DNA from: Salvelinus alpinus
Taxonomy: Eukaryota; Chordata; Actinopteri; Salmoniformes; Salmonidae
Reading direction: 5' to 3'
DNA: 64,000 bases
Assembly (NCBI RefSeq): GCF_045679555.1
Contig: NC_092094.1
Coordinates: forward strand, 17,941,905 to 18,005,904
The notes beneath the pieces were generated by a model that was given only the letters and a program-made list of their open reading frames with translations, was not told the DNA's origin and made no database searches. Shown here piece by piece: positions 33,739 through 44,146 of this stretch. Positions within the stretch are counted from its first letter, which is position 1; each line of letters opens with the position of its first letter. Both the position numbers and the translations under genes were made by a program.

Positions 33739-34520
33739 CATTTACAAAATAGCCTCCAACACTCTACTCAGCAAACTGGATGTAGTCTATCACAGTGCCA
33801 TCCGTTTTGTCACCAAAGCCCCATATACTACCCACCACTGCGACCTGTCGCCAAACCCACTGGCTCCAGGTCATCTATAAGTCTTTGCTAGGTAAAGCCC
33901 CACCTTATTTCAGCTCACTGGTCACCATAGCAACACCCACCCGTAGCATGCGCTCCAGCAGGTATATTGCACTGGTCATCCCCAAAGCCAACACTTCCTT
34001 TGGCCTCCTTTCCTTCCAGTTCTCTGCTGCCAATGACTGGAACGAATTGCAAAAATCTCTGAAGCTGGAGTCTTATATCTCCCTCACTAACTTTAAGCAT
34101 CAGCTGTCTGAGCAGCTTATCGATCACTGCACCTGTACACAGCCAATCTGTAAATAGCACACCCGACTACCTCATACCCATATTATTACTTATCCTCTTG
34201 CTCTTTTGCACCCCAGAATCTCTACTTGCACATCATCATCTGCACATCTATCACTCCAATATTAATGCTACATTTTTATTATTTTTGTCTCTAGAGCCTA
34301 TTTATTGCCTACTTCCCTACTCTTCTACGTTAGCACACACTGTACATAGATTTTTCGATTTTTCTTTTCTTTTGTGTTATTGACTGTACGTTTGTTTATG
34401 TGTAACTCTGTTGTTTTTGTCGCACTGCTTTGCTTTATCTTGGCCAGGTCGCAGTTGTAAATGAGAAGTTGTTCTCAATTGTCCTACTTGGTTAAATAAA
34501 GGTGAAATAAAATAAATAGA
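33739..34520 (+). mobile_element. 5'-truncated copy of the 5.5-11 kb LINE
   Basis: Starts abruptly in the C-terminal reverse transcriptase region ('catttacaaaatagcctcca') and ends in 'ggtgaaataaaataaataga', the same tail as the long copy. The readable frame 33855-34157 (RQTHWLQVIYKSLLGKAPP) matches the other copy closely. About 35 bases present there (coding YALVGWPSLHIR) are missing at about 33848, which shifts the frame. Truncation from the 5' side is normal for LINE insertions. Confidence 0.93.
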
Positions 34521-34719
34521 AAAATTATTGTGTGAGAAGGAGAAGTTGATATGTCTCTGGAACTCAAGCCCTGCAAGTGGACAGCTGTCACTGGGCAATA
34601 AACCACCATGCAATGTGGAGGAGTGCCCAGCCCTCCTTGAGTGTGTGTTTGTGTTATGTCTTTCCTAATCTCTCGTGGGCAGACAACATAAACATAAATG
34701 GTACAGTAGATTTAAGCAA

Positions 34720-34975
34720 TAAGGCTAGAGCTGGTGTGGTATATGGCCAATATACCACGGCTAAGGACTGTTCATATGCACGACAGGGCTGTGTCCAACG
34801 CAGAGTGCAATATACCACAAACCCCGAGGTACGTTATTGCTATTATAAACTGGTTACCAATGTAATTAGAGCAGTAAAAATTAATATTTTGTTGTACCCG
34901 TGGTATACGGTTTGATATACCAAGGCTGACAGCCAATCAGCCTTCAGGGCTCGAACCACCCAGTTTATAACTGTC
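34720..34975. repeat. Dispersed repeat with a 128-bp inverted-terminal unit
   Basis: 'ttataaactgg' at 34843-34853 and 'ccagtttataa' at 34960-34970 are perfect inverted termini. The flanking part 34733-34840 repeats 'ggtatatggccaatatacca' motifs. I recognise the sequence as a salmonid MITE-like repeat. No coding. Confidence 0.65.
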
Positions 34976-35420
34976 TTTATACTATGGACACTGATAGCTA
35001 ACTAGCAGAATAGTTCCAGTGCTTGGATTTTTCGTCCATGGTTATTTGGACAAATCATGATTTCACAGGTGTATACATAGCCGCGGGAAGTAGGAGTGGT
35101 GAGGGTGCTGCAGCACCCCATGAAAAATCTGAATTTAAAAAATATATTTATAACAACAACAAAACATTCTGAATAGTAGTGCACTGGGCATTTTCTAGTA
35201 TTAGTGTACCAATATAGACCGATATACTGTAGATATATGTAGCACAAGCAAAACAAATGTATGCATCTTTGCTTTGACAAAAAAAGTTATATAATGTATA
35301 ATTAAGTATCTTGCAGGATTTAATATTTGGAATAGTAAGAGTTGTTGCCCTGTCCCTTTTCTCTGCAATTGTCATTCTAATGGAATCCAGAAAAAACAAA
35401 ACCCAGGCCTCAAACATTTA

Positions 35421-36626
35421 CACTACCAATCAAAAGTTTGGACACAAGGGTTTTTCTTTATTTTACTATTTTCTACATTGTAGAATAATAGTGAAGACAT
35501 CAAAATGAAGAAATAACACATAGGGAATAATGTACTGTAGTAACCAAAAAGGTGTTAAACAAATCAAAATATGTTTTATATTTTAGATTCTTCAAAGTAG
35601 CCAACCTTTGCACACTCTTGGCATTCTCTCAAACAGCTTCACATGGAATGCTTTTCCAACGGTCTTGAAGGAGTTCCCACATATGCTGAGCACTTGTTGG
35701 CTGCTTTTCCTTCACTCTGCGGTCCAACTCATCCCAAACCATCTCATTTGGGTTGAGGTCAGGTGATTGTGGAGGCCAGGTCATCTGATGCAGCACTCCA
35801 TCACTCTCCTTCTTGGTGAAATAGCCCTTATACTGCCTAGAGATGTATTTTGGCTTATTGTCCTGTTGAAAAACAAATGATCGTCCAACTAAGCGCAAAC
35901 CAGATGGGATGGCGTATCGCTGCAGAATGCTGTGGTAGCCATGCTTGTTAAGGGTGCCTTGAATTCTAAATAAATCACAGACAGTATCACCAGCAAAGCA
36001 CCTCCACACCATCACACCTCCTGTGGGAACTACACATGCAGAGATCATCATGTTGCGGTCCTCATGGGAGACAGTTTCATCATAGCGCTTGATGATCTTT
36101 GCGACTGCATTTGAAGAAACTTTCAAAGTTCTTGAAATTATCCGGATTGACTGACCTTCATGTCTTAAAGTAATGATGGACTGTCATTTCTCTTTGCTTA
36201 TTTGAGCTGTTCTTGCCATAATATGGACTTGGTCTTTTAAGAAATAGGGATCTCATCTGTATACCACCCCAACCTTGTCACAACACAATTGACTCAAATG
36301 CATTAAGAAGAAAAGAAATTCCACAAATGAACTTTTAAGAAGGCACACCTGTTAATTGAAATGCATTCCAGGTGACTACCTCATGAAGCTGGTTGAGAGA
36401 ATGCCTATAGTGTGCAAAGCTGACATCAAGGCAAAGGTTGGCTACTTTGAAGAATCTCAAATATATTTAGATTTGTCTTTTGGTTACACTTTTTTGGTTA
36501 CTACATGATTCCATATGTGTTATTTCATAGTTTTGATGTATTCACTATTATTCTACAATGTAGAAAATAGTAAGAAGAAAGAAAAACCCTTGAATGAGTA
36601 GGTGTTCAAACTTTTGAGTGGTACTG
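35421..36626 (-). mobile_element. Tc1-like element ('cagtaccagtcaaaagtttgg' family)
   Basis: Termini 'cactaccaatcaaaagtttg' at 35421 and the complement ending 36626, each flanked by TA. The inner stretch 'attctacaatgtagaaaata' occurs in all copies. About 400 bases shorter than usual because the middle of the transposase gene is deleted. Confidence 0.92.
35629..36220 (-). pseudogene. Tc1 transposase, internally deleted
   Basis: The 165-codon open frame (35629-36126) begins in the N-terminal DNA-binding part (NAVAKIIKRYDETVSHEDRN). It then jumps to ACVVPTGGVMVWRCFAGDT, so the second DNA-binding helix and the first catalytic aspartate are lost. The second catalytic block (FVFQQDNKPKY) and SPDLNPNEMVWDELDRRV remain. 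With the first acid missing it cannot cut DNA, although the frame across the deletion is open. Confidence 0.85.
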
Positions 36627-36725
36627 TATATTCCAGCCCTGATAATACTGAAAACTGAAATTGGGTAGAGGTTTCAATTAGCACCAGAATATGTGACCAT
36701 TCCCAATGGCAATGTGTCCTATGAC
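36627..36725. repeat. Sequence shared with 22991-23086, next to a Tc1 end
   Basis: Same stretch as at 22991-23086 ('ttccagccctgataatactg', 'gaaattgggtagaggtttca') with an extra 'ggcaat'. Both follow the same end of the same Tc1 family. A different Tc1 begins about ten bases later. Confidence 0.75.
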
Positions 36726-36734
36726 CACAGATTC

Positions 36735-37860
36735 TGATATTTCAGCCACACCCGTTGCTGACAGGTGTACAAAATTGAGCATACAGCCATACAATCTCCA
36801 TAGACAAACATTGGCAGTATAATGTTTTTTTGAGCTCAATGACATTCAGTGTGGCACTGTCATAGGATGCCACCTTTCCAACAAGTCAGTTCATCAAATT
36901 TCTGCCATGCTAGAGCTGTTCCGGTCAACTGTAAGTCCTGTTATTGCGAAATGGAAAGGTCTAGGAGAAACAGCAGCTCAGCTGCTAAGTGGTAGGCCAC
37001 ACAAGCTCACAGAACAGGACCGCTGAGGCGTGTAGCGCATAAAAATCATCTGTCCTCACTACCGAGTCCTAATCTGCCTCTGGATGCAACGTCAGCACAA
37101 AAACTGTTCATCTGGAGCTTCATGAAGTGGGTTTCCATGGCCGAGCAAACACACACAAGACTAAGATCACCATGCTTAATGCCAAGCGTCGGTTGGAGTG
37201 GTGTAAAGCTCGCCGCCATTGGACTCTGGAGCAGTGGAAACGTGTTCTCTGGAGTGATAAATCACGCTTCACCATCTGGCAGTCCGACGGACAAATCTTG
37301 ATTTGACGGATACCAGGAGAATGCTACCTACTTCGATGCATAGTGCGAACTGTTAAGTTTGGTATGGAAGGAATAATGGTCTGGGGCTGTTTTTCGTGGT
37401 GTGCTAGCCACCTTAGTTCCAGTAAAGGGAAATCTTAACGCTACAGCATGCAATGACATTCTAGACGATTCTATGATTCCAACTTTGTGGCAACAGTTTG
37501 GAGAAGGCCCTTTCCTGTTTCAGCATGACAATGCCCCCATGCACAAAGCGAGGTCCATACAGAAAGGGTTTGTCGATATCGGTTTGGAAGAACTTGACTG
37601 GCCTGCACAGAGACCTTACCTCAACCACATCGAACACCTTTGGGATGAATTAGACCGCTGATTGCGAGCTAGGCCTAATCGCTCAACATCATTGCCCAAC
37701 CTCACTAATGTTCTTGTGGCTGAATAGAAGCAAGTGCCTGCAGAAATGTTCCAACATCTATTGGAAAGCCTTCCCAGAAGAGTAGAGGCTGTTATAGCAG
37801 CAAAGGGGGATCAAATCCTTGTTAATGCCCAAGAGTTTGGAATGAGATGTTCAACATGGC
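36735..37860 (+). mobile_element. Tc1-like element, third family, termini decayed
   Basis: Recognised from 'cattggcagtataatg', 'ttccaacaagtcagttcatc' and a transposase running to about 37830 on the plus strand. Clear terminal repeats are not seen at either end, so both ends are probably eroded. It lies directly beside the 35421-36626 Tc1. Confidence 0.8.
37150..37832 (+). pseudogene. Tc1 transposase, many stops and frameshifts
   Basis: Readable scraps are KRRLEWCKARRHWTLEQWKR, then VLWSDKSRFTIWQSDG (Glu to Lys beside the first catalytic Asp), and then a 86-codon open frame (37401-37661) with [35 protein letters not shown] and HIEHLWDELDR. At least four breaks separate the parts (for example the TGA at 37304 and the gap at 37330-37345). 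Confidence 0.85.
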
Positions 37861-38304
37861 AGTGTTGCCATTATTTATTTTCAAAAATCTTTACAATGCC
37901 AAAATATACATGGCTCCAACCCACATATCACACACTCACAAACTGAAATCATATGTGTTCATTCTACAATCAATTACTGAGCGGGAGACTCAAATATCGC
38001 ATTAATTTGTATATAGGCCCACATGCAGTTGCTTCCTGTTTCAGTCATGTCTTTGGTCACATTCTTGTGGGGTGGGTCCTACAAAAACACCCTAATGATT
38101 AGTTGACAATAGAGCCTTCCACGATGCAGGCAGGATGAAGTTGGTGAAGAGCAACTGCAGAAACTTGCAGTCAAAACTTCATGACCTTTGGTCATATGAT
38201 TTCTTTAAACATCATGCAGTCAGACATGTAGACGCAAGTTGGGAAAAAAATATGAATCCAACACACTTTATTAAAATTCATTAGTCACTGATTTTTTTAT
38301 TTTT
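37861..38304. other. Gap with no recognised feature
   Basis: AT-rich, no exon, no recognised repeat. Confidence 0.4.
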
Positions 38305-38460
38305 AAAAATGTAACCTTTATTTAACTAGGCAAGTCAGTAAATAACAAATTCTTATTTACAATGACGGCATAGCCTGGCCTAACCTGGACGACGCTGGGC
38401 CAATTGTGCGCCGCCCTATGGGACTCCCAATCACGTCCGGATGTGATACAGCCTGGACTT
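38305..38460 (-). repeat. tRNA-Leu-type SINE, truncated head, minus strand
   Basis: The minus strand runs 'ggctgtatcacatccggacg', 'tgggagtcccatagggcggc', 'gtccaggttaggccag' and the tail 'gtaaataagaatttgttatt', ending in AAATAAAGGTTAC. The A-box end is missing. Confidence 0.85.
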
Positions 38461-39134
38461 GACAAATGTGATTCTCTCGATTGCGCCCAATGGCTCCTTG
38501 TAGTTCACTGTTTGGTTGGAGCTGCCTTGGGCATCTGTTGGGGGTGTTCCCCTGCGCAGACGTTGCATGCATCAACCAATGGTTGCGTGCCATGTCATCT
38601 ACTGCGGTATCATTTAGACAAAAGTAAATATTTTCTAAACGCAATTGTTAAAATACTTAAAACGGTGTAAAAATTAAACAGTTTGTGTCCCTTGGCAATT
38701 CTATAGTCTATATTGGAAAACGTTGCTGACAGTTGGTCCCAGGATTCGTCTGGCAATAATACTGCGTTCAAAACCTAGTGGGAAGGTGTTAATTACCAGT
38801 TGTGATGTCGTAAATACCAGTTGGAGGCATTCAGGCATTCGTTGAAAAACAAAGACTGGCTAATGGCCAACAAGCTGCATCAACGATAAACTAAACATGC
38901 AGCTATCATGATTGTAAACAAATTATAGTGTTAAAAAACATGTTAATACATAACTTTTTATAAATAGTGTTTTGTTGTTCCATTTAACTTCCGAAATGCC
39001 GTTATTGAGGTAATTTCAATAGTAGGTGACGTCAGAGGTCAGCATGTCAGAGAAGTCGTAGCTCAGTGATTATTGACTAGTGTCACACTAGTAATTATGA
39101 GTTGGAAGGGCGGTCAAGTAGATTTTTCCCAGTC

Positions 39135-39196
39135 GTATGTAGGCCGTCATTGTAAATAAGAATTTGTTCTTAACTGACTTGCCTAGTTAAATAAAA
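39135..39196 (+). repeat. SINE 3' tail fragment
   Basis: 'gtaggccgtcattgtaaata' through 'cttgcctagttaaataaaaa'. Only the common tail is present. Confidence 0.8.
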
Positions 39197-40300
39197 ACTT
39201 TTTTTTTTATTCGGTAAATACCACCTTCCCAGTTGGTGTAGAATGATGTATTCATTTACGCTTACGTTTCCCCAAGTACAGATTCCCATTGGACGCTATT
39301 ACACTGAAGTACCGCCTTTTAAATATTGTTTGGCATTATCAAATAGTCATTGGGCATTATCTACAGCTCCCATTTGAAGGCTACAATTTGAGTAATTTCG
39401 GTAGTCAACAGACTGAGCTAGAAGTTGGATACCTTGACGTTAATTGCTCGGTGGAATTTTGTAACGCCTGGAGGAAAGTGTATTCTGGATAAAGCAAGGC
39501 GTCTTTATTTGGACAGCTGTCATTTTAAAGTTAGTTTCAATTGACACACAGATGTAAGTGACTGACAGCCTCTTTCTCATTTGAGCGTGAATGTAGACTA
39601 ACGTTACCTCTGTCCGAATAACTGGATTGTTATCTAAAATTCCGTTGTATTCTGGTGAGCTTTTAACACTAAACAATTTGCCTGTATATTCTATTCCATT
39701 TTAGCTCGTATTATTTAGGTTCAACGTGTGCCACTAAAATATTTATACATTTCTTAGGAGATGCTATCGGGTTCTGAATACGGTATAATAGTGTTTGGTT
39801 ACACCGTCCAAGTTGAAAACATCATACTCCATATTTTACAACCGTGCACTGTTGGAAAGTCAAGTCTGTTAAATGGTACATATCAGATTATTTGAGATAA
39901 TTTAACGATTCAAAAAGCCTGTTAGTCATCAATTTGCTCTGAAAAACGTATTCAACAGGCTGTAGTAACTAATGTACGCAATTATCCTTGTTTCAGAGCG
40001 TGAACAACTTGATCACTTTGACTCTGTCTGATTTAAATACTAGTATATGATTGTTAGGGAAATTGTGGCTGGATTGGTTTACCTCCCATCAACAGATCGG
40101 AGGTGAGTGGAGCAGGTGCCTCTGGTCCTGTGACCTGTCATAGATTTCAAATGGATTTAACGAACTACAGCTAAACTCAGTCAGAAAGAAGTTAGTGACT
40201 TTGTCCATTTCAGGTCATTATGAGCCGTTTGTGTTCATTCATGTGAATGCACATTTTGCGAGGGTGTTCAATTTGGGTGAGGGTTCAGTTCAGCAATGTA
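39197..40300. other. Gap with no recognised gene
   Basis: No exon or repeat recognised. Small open frames (39289-39492, 39440-39676) have no recognisable content. Confidence 0.45.
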
Positions 40301-40648
40301 CAGGTAACTGCCAAAATAAACACCAACTTAGTGTCTTAATAGAGGTTGGGCCACCATGGGCCAGAACCGCTTCAATGCACCTTGGCATAGATTTTACAAG
40401 TGTCTGGAACTCTATTGGAGGGATGTGATACCTTTCTTCCAAGTGAAACTCCATAATTTGATGTTTTGTTGATGTGGTGGAAAACGCTGTCTCGGGTGCC
40501 ACTCCTGAATCTCCCATATATTTTCAATTGGGTTGAGATCTGGTGACTGAGACAGCCTTGGCATATCATTTACATAATTTATCATGCTCATCAAACCATT
40601 CAGTGACCACTCGTGCCCTGTGGATGGAGGCATTGGCATCCTATGGGG

Positions 40649-42080
40649 TGTCGTGTCTTTGGCTATGCCGGATTAAGTGATATGACATGCTATTCTATAA
40701 AATCCTTTCTCTGTAATAAAAATGTCCTGATTGAGCTAATCATGTAAATGTAATTAACTAGAAAGTCGGGGCACCAAGAAATAATATTTATAGAGCAGTT
40801 ATCTTCCGAATAAACTCTTAAAGACCTAGTAATATTTTACCACAATAGCAGTCAATATTAATCGTCACCTTATTTCAGTCTCATCTGAAAGTTGCAAATT
40901 CTTGGTTATCTTCACGAACCCTGGCTAACAAGTTGAATCAGCAATACAAAATTGGGTTTAATTATTTATTTACTAAATACCTAACTAATCACACAGAATT
41001 ACATATACACAGAATGAACCATACCTTGATTACAAATTAAGTCATAAAGGAAAACGTCCCTAGGGGAAGGAACAGATATGACAGAATGGTTACACAAAGA
41101 AAAGGGGGTTGGGTTTGAGTGAAAGAGCGGGAAGACTGAAGAACAAAGGGAGAAGCTGTGTCTCTATCGGGCCGTAGGCACCTACTCTATCGTAAATACA
41201 GAATCTTATGCATTCTAAATTACCGCCCATTTGGAAAAGGAAAATGCAATAAATATTTACTCTGAGCTGCGCTTCAATAGGTTGGTGGTAGATGGAAGGC
41301 CGTGTTGCCCAACAGAGTACTTTGTCCTTTGGAGAGTGTCTCTGGTGGTGAACGGGATACGTTGTAGTGTCGTCGTTGTGTGGTAGACAGGATGTCCTCT
41401 ACTTGCCCACGTTTACAGCGGCCGCTGCTAACTCAACGGCTAGGAGGTATCACTTCTGTAGTGAATAAGAGTTCAAAGTTCATACCATTCGAAACCAAAG
41501 CTCACGCTGAGGTTGGCTTCGTTCTGTAGTTATTATCTGAATCCTTCTGACATCGGACCGTCATCCTAATGTACGCGGAACAGTTGGTTACATTTTCGTC
41601 AAGGGCTTATATAGTGGAGGGAGAAGGGTGTGTTTCATAGTTTTTAACCCATGTCTCTTCACAGGGGCGGGCCACTGATTGAGCAGAGCCCTAACCTTAT
41701 GAACATCCAAATCTCTCATTTGGAAGCTAAAATTACATTTAATCTTTTCACCAATAATTTTATATTTAAATTTTGAATTGCACAATTCCATGTGAATCTG
41801 ATAACTATAATGCGTAGACTTTCCCAGATACAGTTTAGGTCGTCCTGTCATTAGTCATAATGTCTCAGATGACAACCGAACTGACATCATATTCATTAAG
41901 TACCAACGCATATTTTCAACTGGTTCTATTACCGAAATATGGTTCCTTTCCCTCCACTTGTTTGATGTTCCCAGACTCTCTATGTTTAACAAAGGCTTCT
42001 GTAGAGTCAAGAAGGAAGGGAAAAAGGTATTTATGGGGGGGGGGGGTCATAAACCTTACCCACAGGCCAACGTCATGACG
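40649..42080. mobile_element. Solo LTR, 1432 bp (copy 1)
   Basis: Starts TGTCGTGTCTTTGGCTATG and ends ..AACGTCATGACG, flanked by GGGG at 40645-40648 and 42081-42084. The sister copy at 51035-54026 has the same start (TGTCGTGTCTTTGCTAT), the same end (AACGTCATGACA) and, without its nested Tc1, the same length of 1432. Shared internal blocks include 'ttggttatc.gcacgaaccc' near 40900 and 51295. No gag-pol region is attached. Confidence 0.87.
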
Positions 42081-42097
42081 GGGGGCATAGCCATGGT

Positions 42098-42219
42098 AGC
42101 CAAAATAATGGCCTGCCCAGCATTTTTGTACATGACCATAAGCCTGATCGGATGTTAAAGCCAAAATAATGGCCTGCCCAGCATTTTTGTTCATGACCAT
42201 AAGCCTGATCGGATGTTAA
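42098..42219. repeat. Tandem duplication, 2 x 61 bp
   Basis: Units 42098-42158 and 42159-42219 ('agccaaaataatggcctgcc' to 'cctgatcggatgttaa') differ at one base (gtacat/gttcat). They lie in the right part of the Tc1. The related fragment at 59488 has a single unit, so the duplication happened here. Confidence 0.93.
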
Positions 42220-42409
42220 GCGCTTCATCAACTCAGGAACCACACCTGTGTGGAAGCACTTGCTTTCAATATACTTTGTATCCCTCATTTACGCAAGTGT
42301 TCCCATATTTTGTAAATTATCTGTATATTGGTCTTGTCAGAACTGAAAAGCCCCTTTCAAAACATGCTTTCTGTAAATGACCACTAGAAAAACAATTGGC
42401 ACAAGGAGC

Positions 42410-43847
42410 TTAACTTCTTTGTGATAGGGGGCAGCATTTTCACTGTTGGATGAATTGCGTGCCCATAGTGAACTGCCTCCTACTCTGTCCCAGATGCTAA
42501 TATTTGCATATTATTATTACTATTGGATATAAAACACTCTGAAGTTTCTAAAACTGTTTGAATGATGTCTGAGTATAACAGAACTCATATGGCAGACAAA
42601 AACCTGAGAAAAAATCCAAACAGGAAGTGAGAATTCTGAGACTGGTCAACGTTCAACTCATCGCCTATTCAATTCCCTTTAAGATATGGATTTGTTTGCA
42701 TTTCCTACGCCTTCCACTAGATGTCAACAGTCTGTAGAACGTGGATTGAAGCTTATGCTGTGTTGTGGGGCCAGATGAGAGGGGAATGAGTCAGTGGTCT
42801 GGCAGATTGCCAGTTCCTGGTCACGCGCTTTCCTCATGATATCGCCTTGCGTTCCATAACTTCTACAGACACGGAGGAATGCTCCGGTTGGAATGTTATT
42901 GGATATATATGATAACAACATCCTGAAGATTGATTCTCTACTTAGTTTGACCAGTTTATTCGACCTGTTATATAACTTTTTGAAGTTTTCGTCCGAGTTT
43001 ACCTGCATTTGCGCGAGCGTTTGGACATGTGCACTAAACATGCTAGCAAAAGTAGCTACTTAGACATAAGTAATGGACATGATCGAACAAAACAACGATT
43101 TATTGTGGAACTAGGATTCCTGGGAGTGCATTCTGATGAAGATGATCAAAGGTAAGGGAATATTTATGATGTAATTTCGTATTTATGTTGACTCCAACAT
43201 GGCGGAGAAATTGTTATTTTTGAGTGCCGTCTCAGATTATTGCATGGTGTGCTTTTTATGTAAAGTTTTTTTGAAATCTGACACAGCGGTTGCATTAAGA
43301 ACAAGTGTATCTTTAATTATATGTAAAACATGCGTCTTTCATCAAAGTTTATGATGAGTATTTCTGTTATTTGACGTGGCTCTCTGCAATTTCTCCGGAT
43401 TTTTTGGAGGCATTTCTGAACATGGCTTCAATGTAAACCGAGATTTGTGGATATAAATATGCACATTATCGAACAAAACATAAATGTATTGTGTAACATG
43501 ATGTCCTATGAGTGTCATCTGATTAAGATCATCAAAGGTTAGTGATTAATTCTATCTCTATTTCTGCTTTTTGTGACTACTATCTTTTGCTGGGAAAATG
43601 GCTGTGTTTTTCTGTGGCTATGTACTGAGCTAACATAATCGTTTGGTGTGCTTTCGCCGTAAATCCTTTTTGAAATCAGACATGTTGGCTGGATTCACAA
43701 CATGTGTAGCTTTAATTTGGTGATTTTCATGTGTGATTTCATGAAAGATAGATTTTTATGGTAATATATTTGAATTTGGCGCGCTACATTTTTTCTGGCT
43801 TTTGGCCAAGTGGGATGCTACCGTCCCACATATCCCAGAGAAGTTAA
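42410..43847 (+). mobile_element. TTAA-flanked non-autonomous element (copy 2, longer)
   Basis: TTAA 42410-42413 and 43844-43847 enclose inverted ends 'cttctttgtgatagggggca' and, read backwards, 'cttctctgggatatgtggga'. It is the same family as 3638-4683, in the other orientation and about 390 bp longer. Internal parts contain two tandem-like units, each with 'catcgaa/atcgaacaaaaca' and 'gatgatcaaaggt' (near 43080-43150 and 43460-43540). No transposase. Confidence 0.82.
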
Positions 43848-44146
43848 AGGTGCAATATGCAGAAGTGGCTGTCATTTCCTGGATGCTAAAATTAGGCTAG
43901 TTTGCCTAATTTCGGTTTGACAAAACTAGCAGTGTGAACTTTTCTTTAACCAAAAATATTGTATTTTCAGCTGTTTGAAGCTGGTGTACAAAAGTAAGAT
44001 GCAAAAACAATGCTTAAGAACAGAAAGCATAGAAATAAAACAGATCTACCACTTAGACTTGCTTTCAATGTGAATGACAAATCTGTAAATCACATTTCTA
44101 TGTGAATTTGGTATGTTGCCCAAAAAGTTGCGTATTGCAGCTTTAA
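43844..44146. mobile_element. TTAA-flanked MITE abutting the previous element
   Basis: Starts TTAAAGGTGCAATATGCA at 43844 and ends at 44146 with the inverted 'tgcgtattgcagctttaa'. Its left TTAA is the right TTAA of the 42410-43847 element, so one inserted at the other's target site. About 300 bp, no coding. Confidence 0.8.

Larger units (their letters stand above)
40301..42323 (-). mobile_element. Tc1-like element ('caggtaactgccaaaata' family), split by a solo LTR
   Basis: The left terminus caggtaactgccaaaataaa at 40301 follows TA. A decayed right terminus ends near 42323. The minus-strand transposase tail is readable in 40320-40640 (DMPRLSQSPDLNPIENIWEI). The LTR at 40649-42080 interrupts it. 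The right part (42085-42320, 'gcatagccatggtagccaaa', 'tttcaatatactttgtatcc') recurs as a fragment at 59488-59655. Most of the transposase is missing. Confidence 0.85.

Noticed and set aside
42098-42219. CRISPR-like array or satellite
   Set aside because: Only two direct units with no spacers; a simple tandem duplication in a Tc1.
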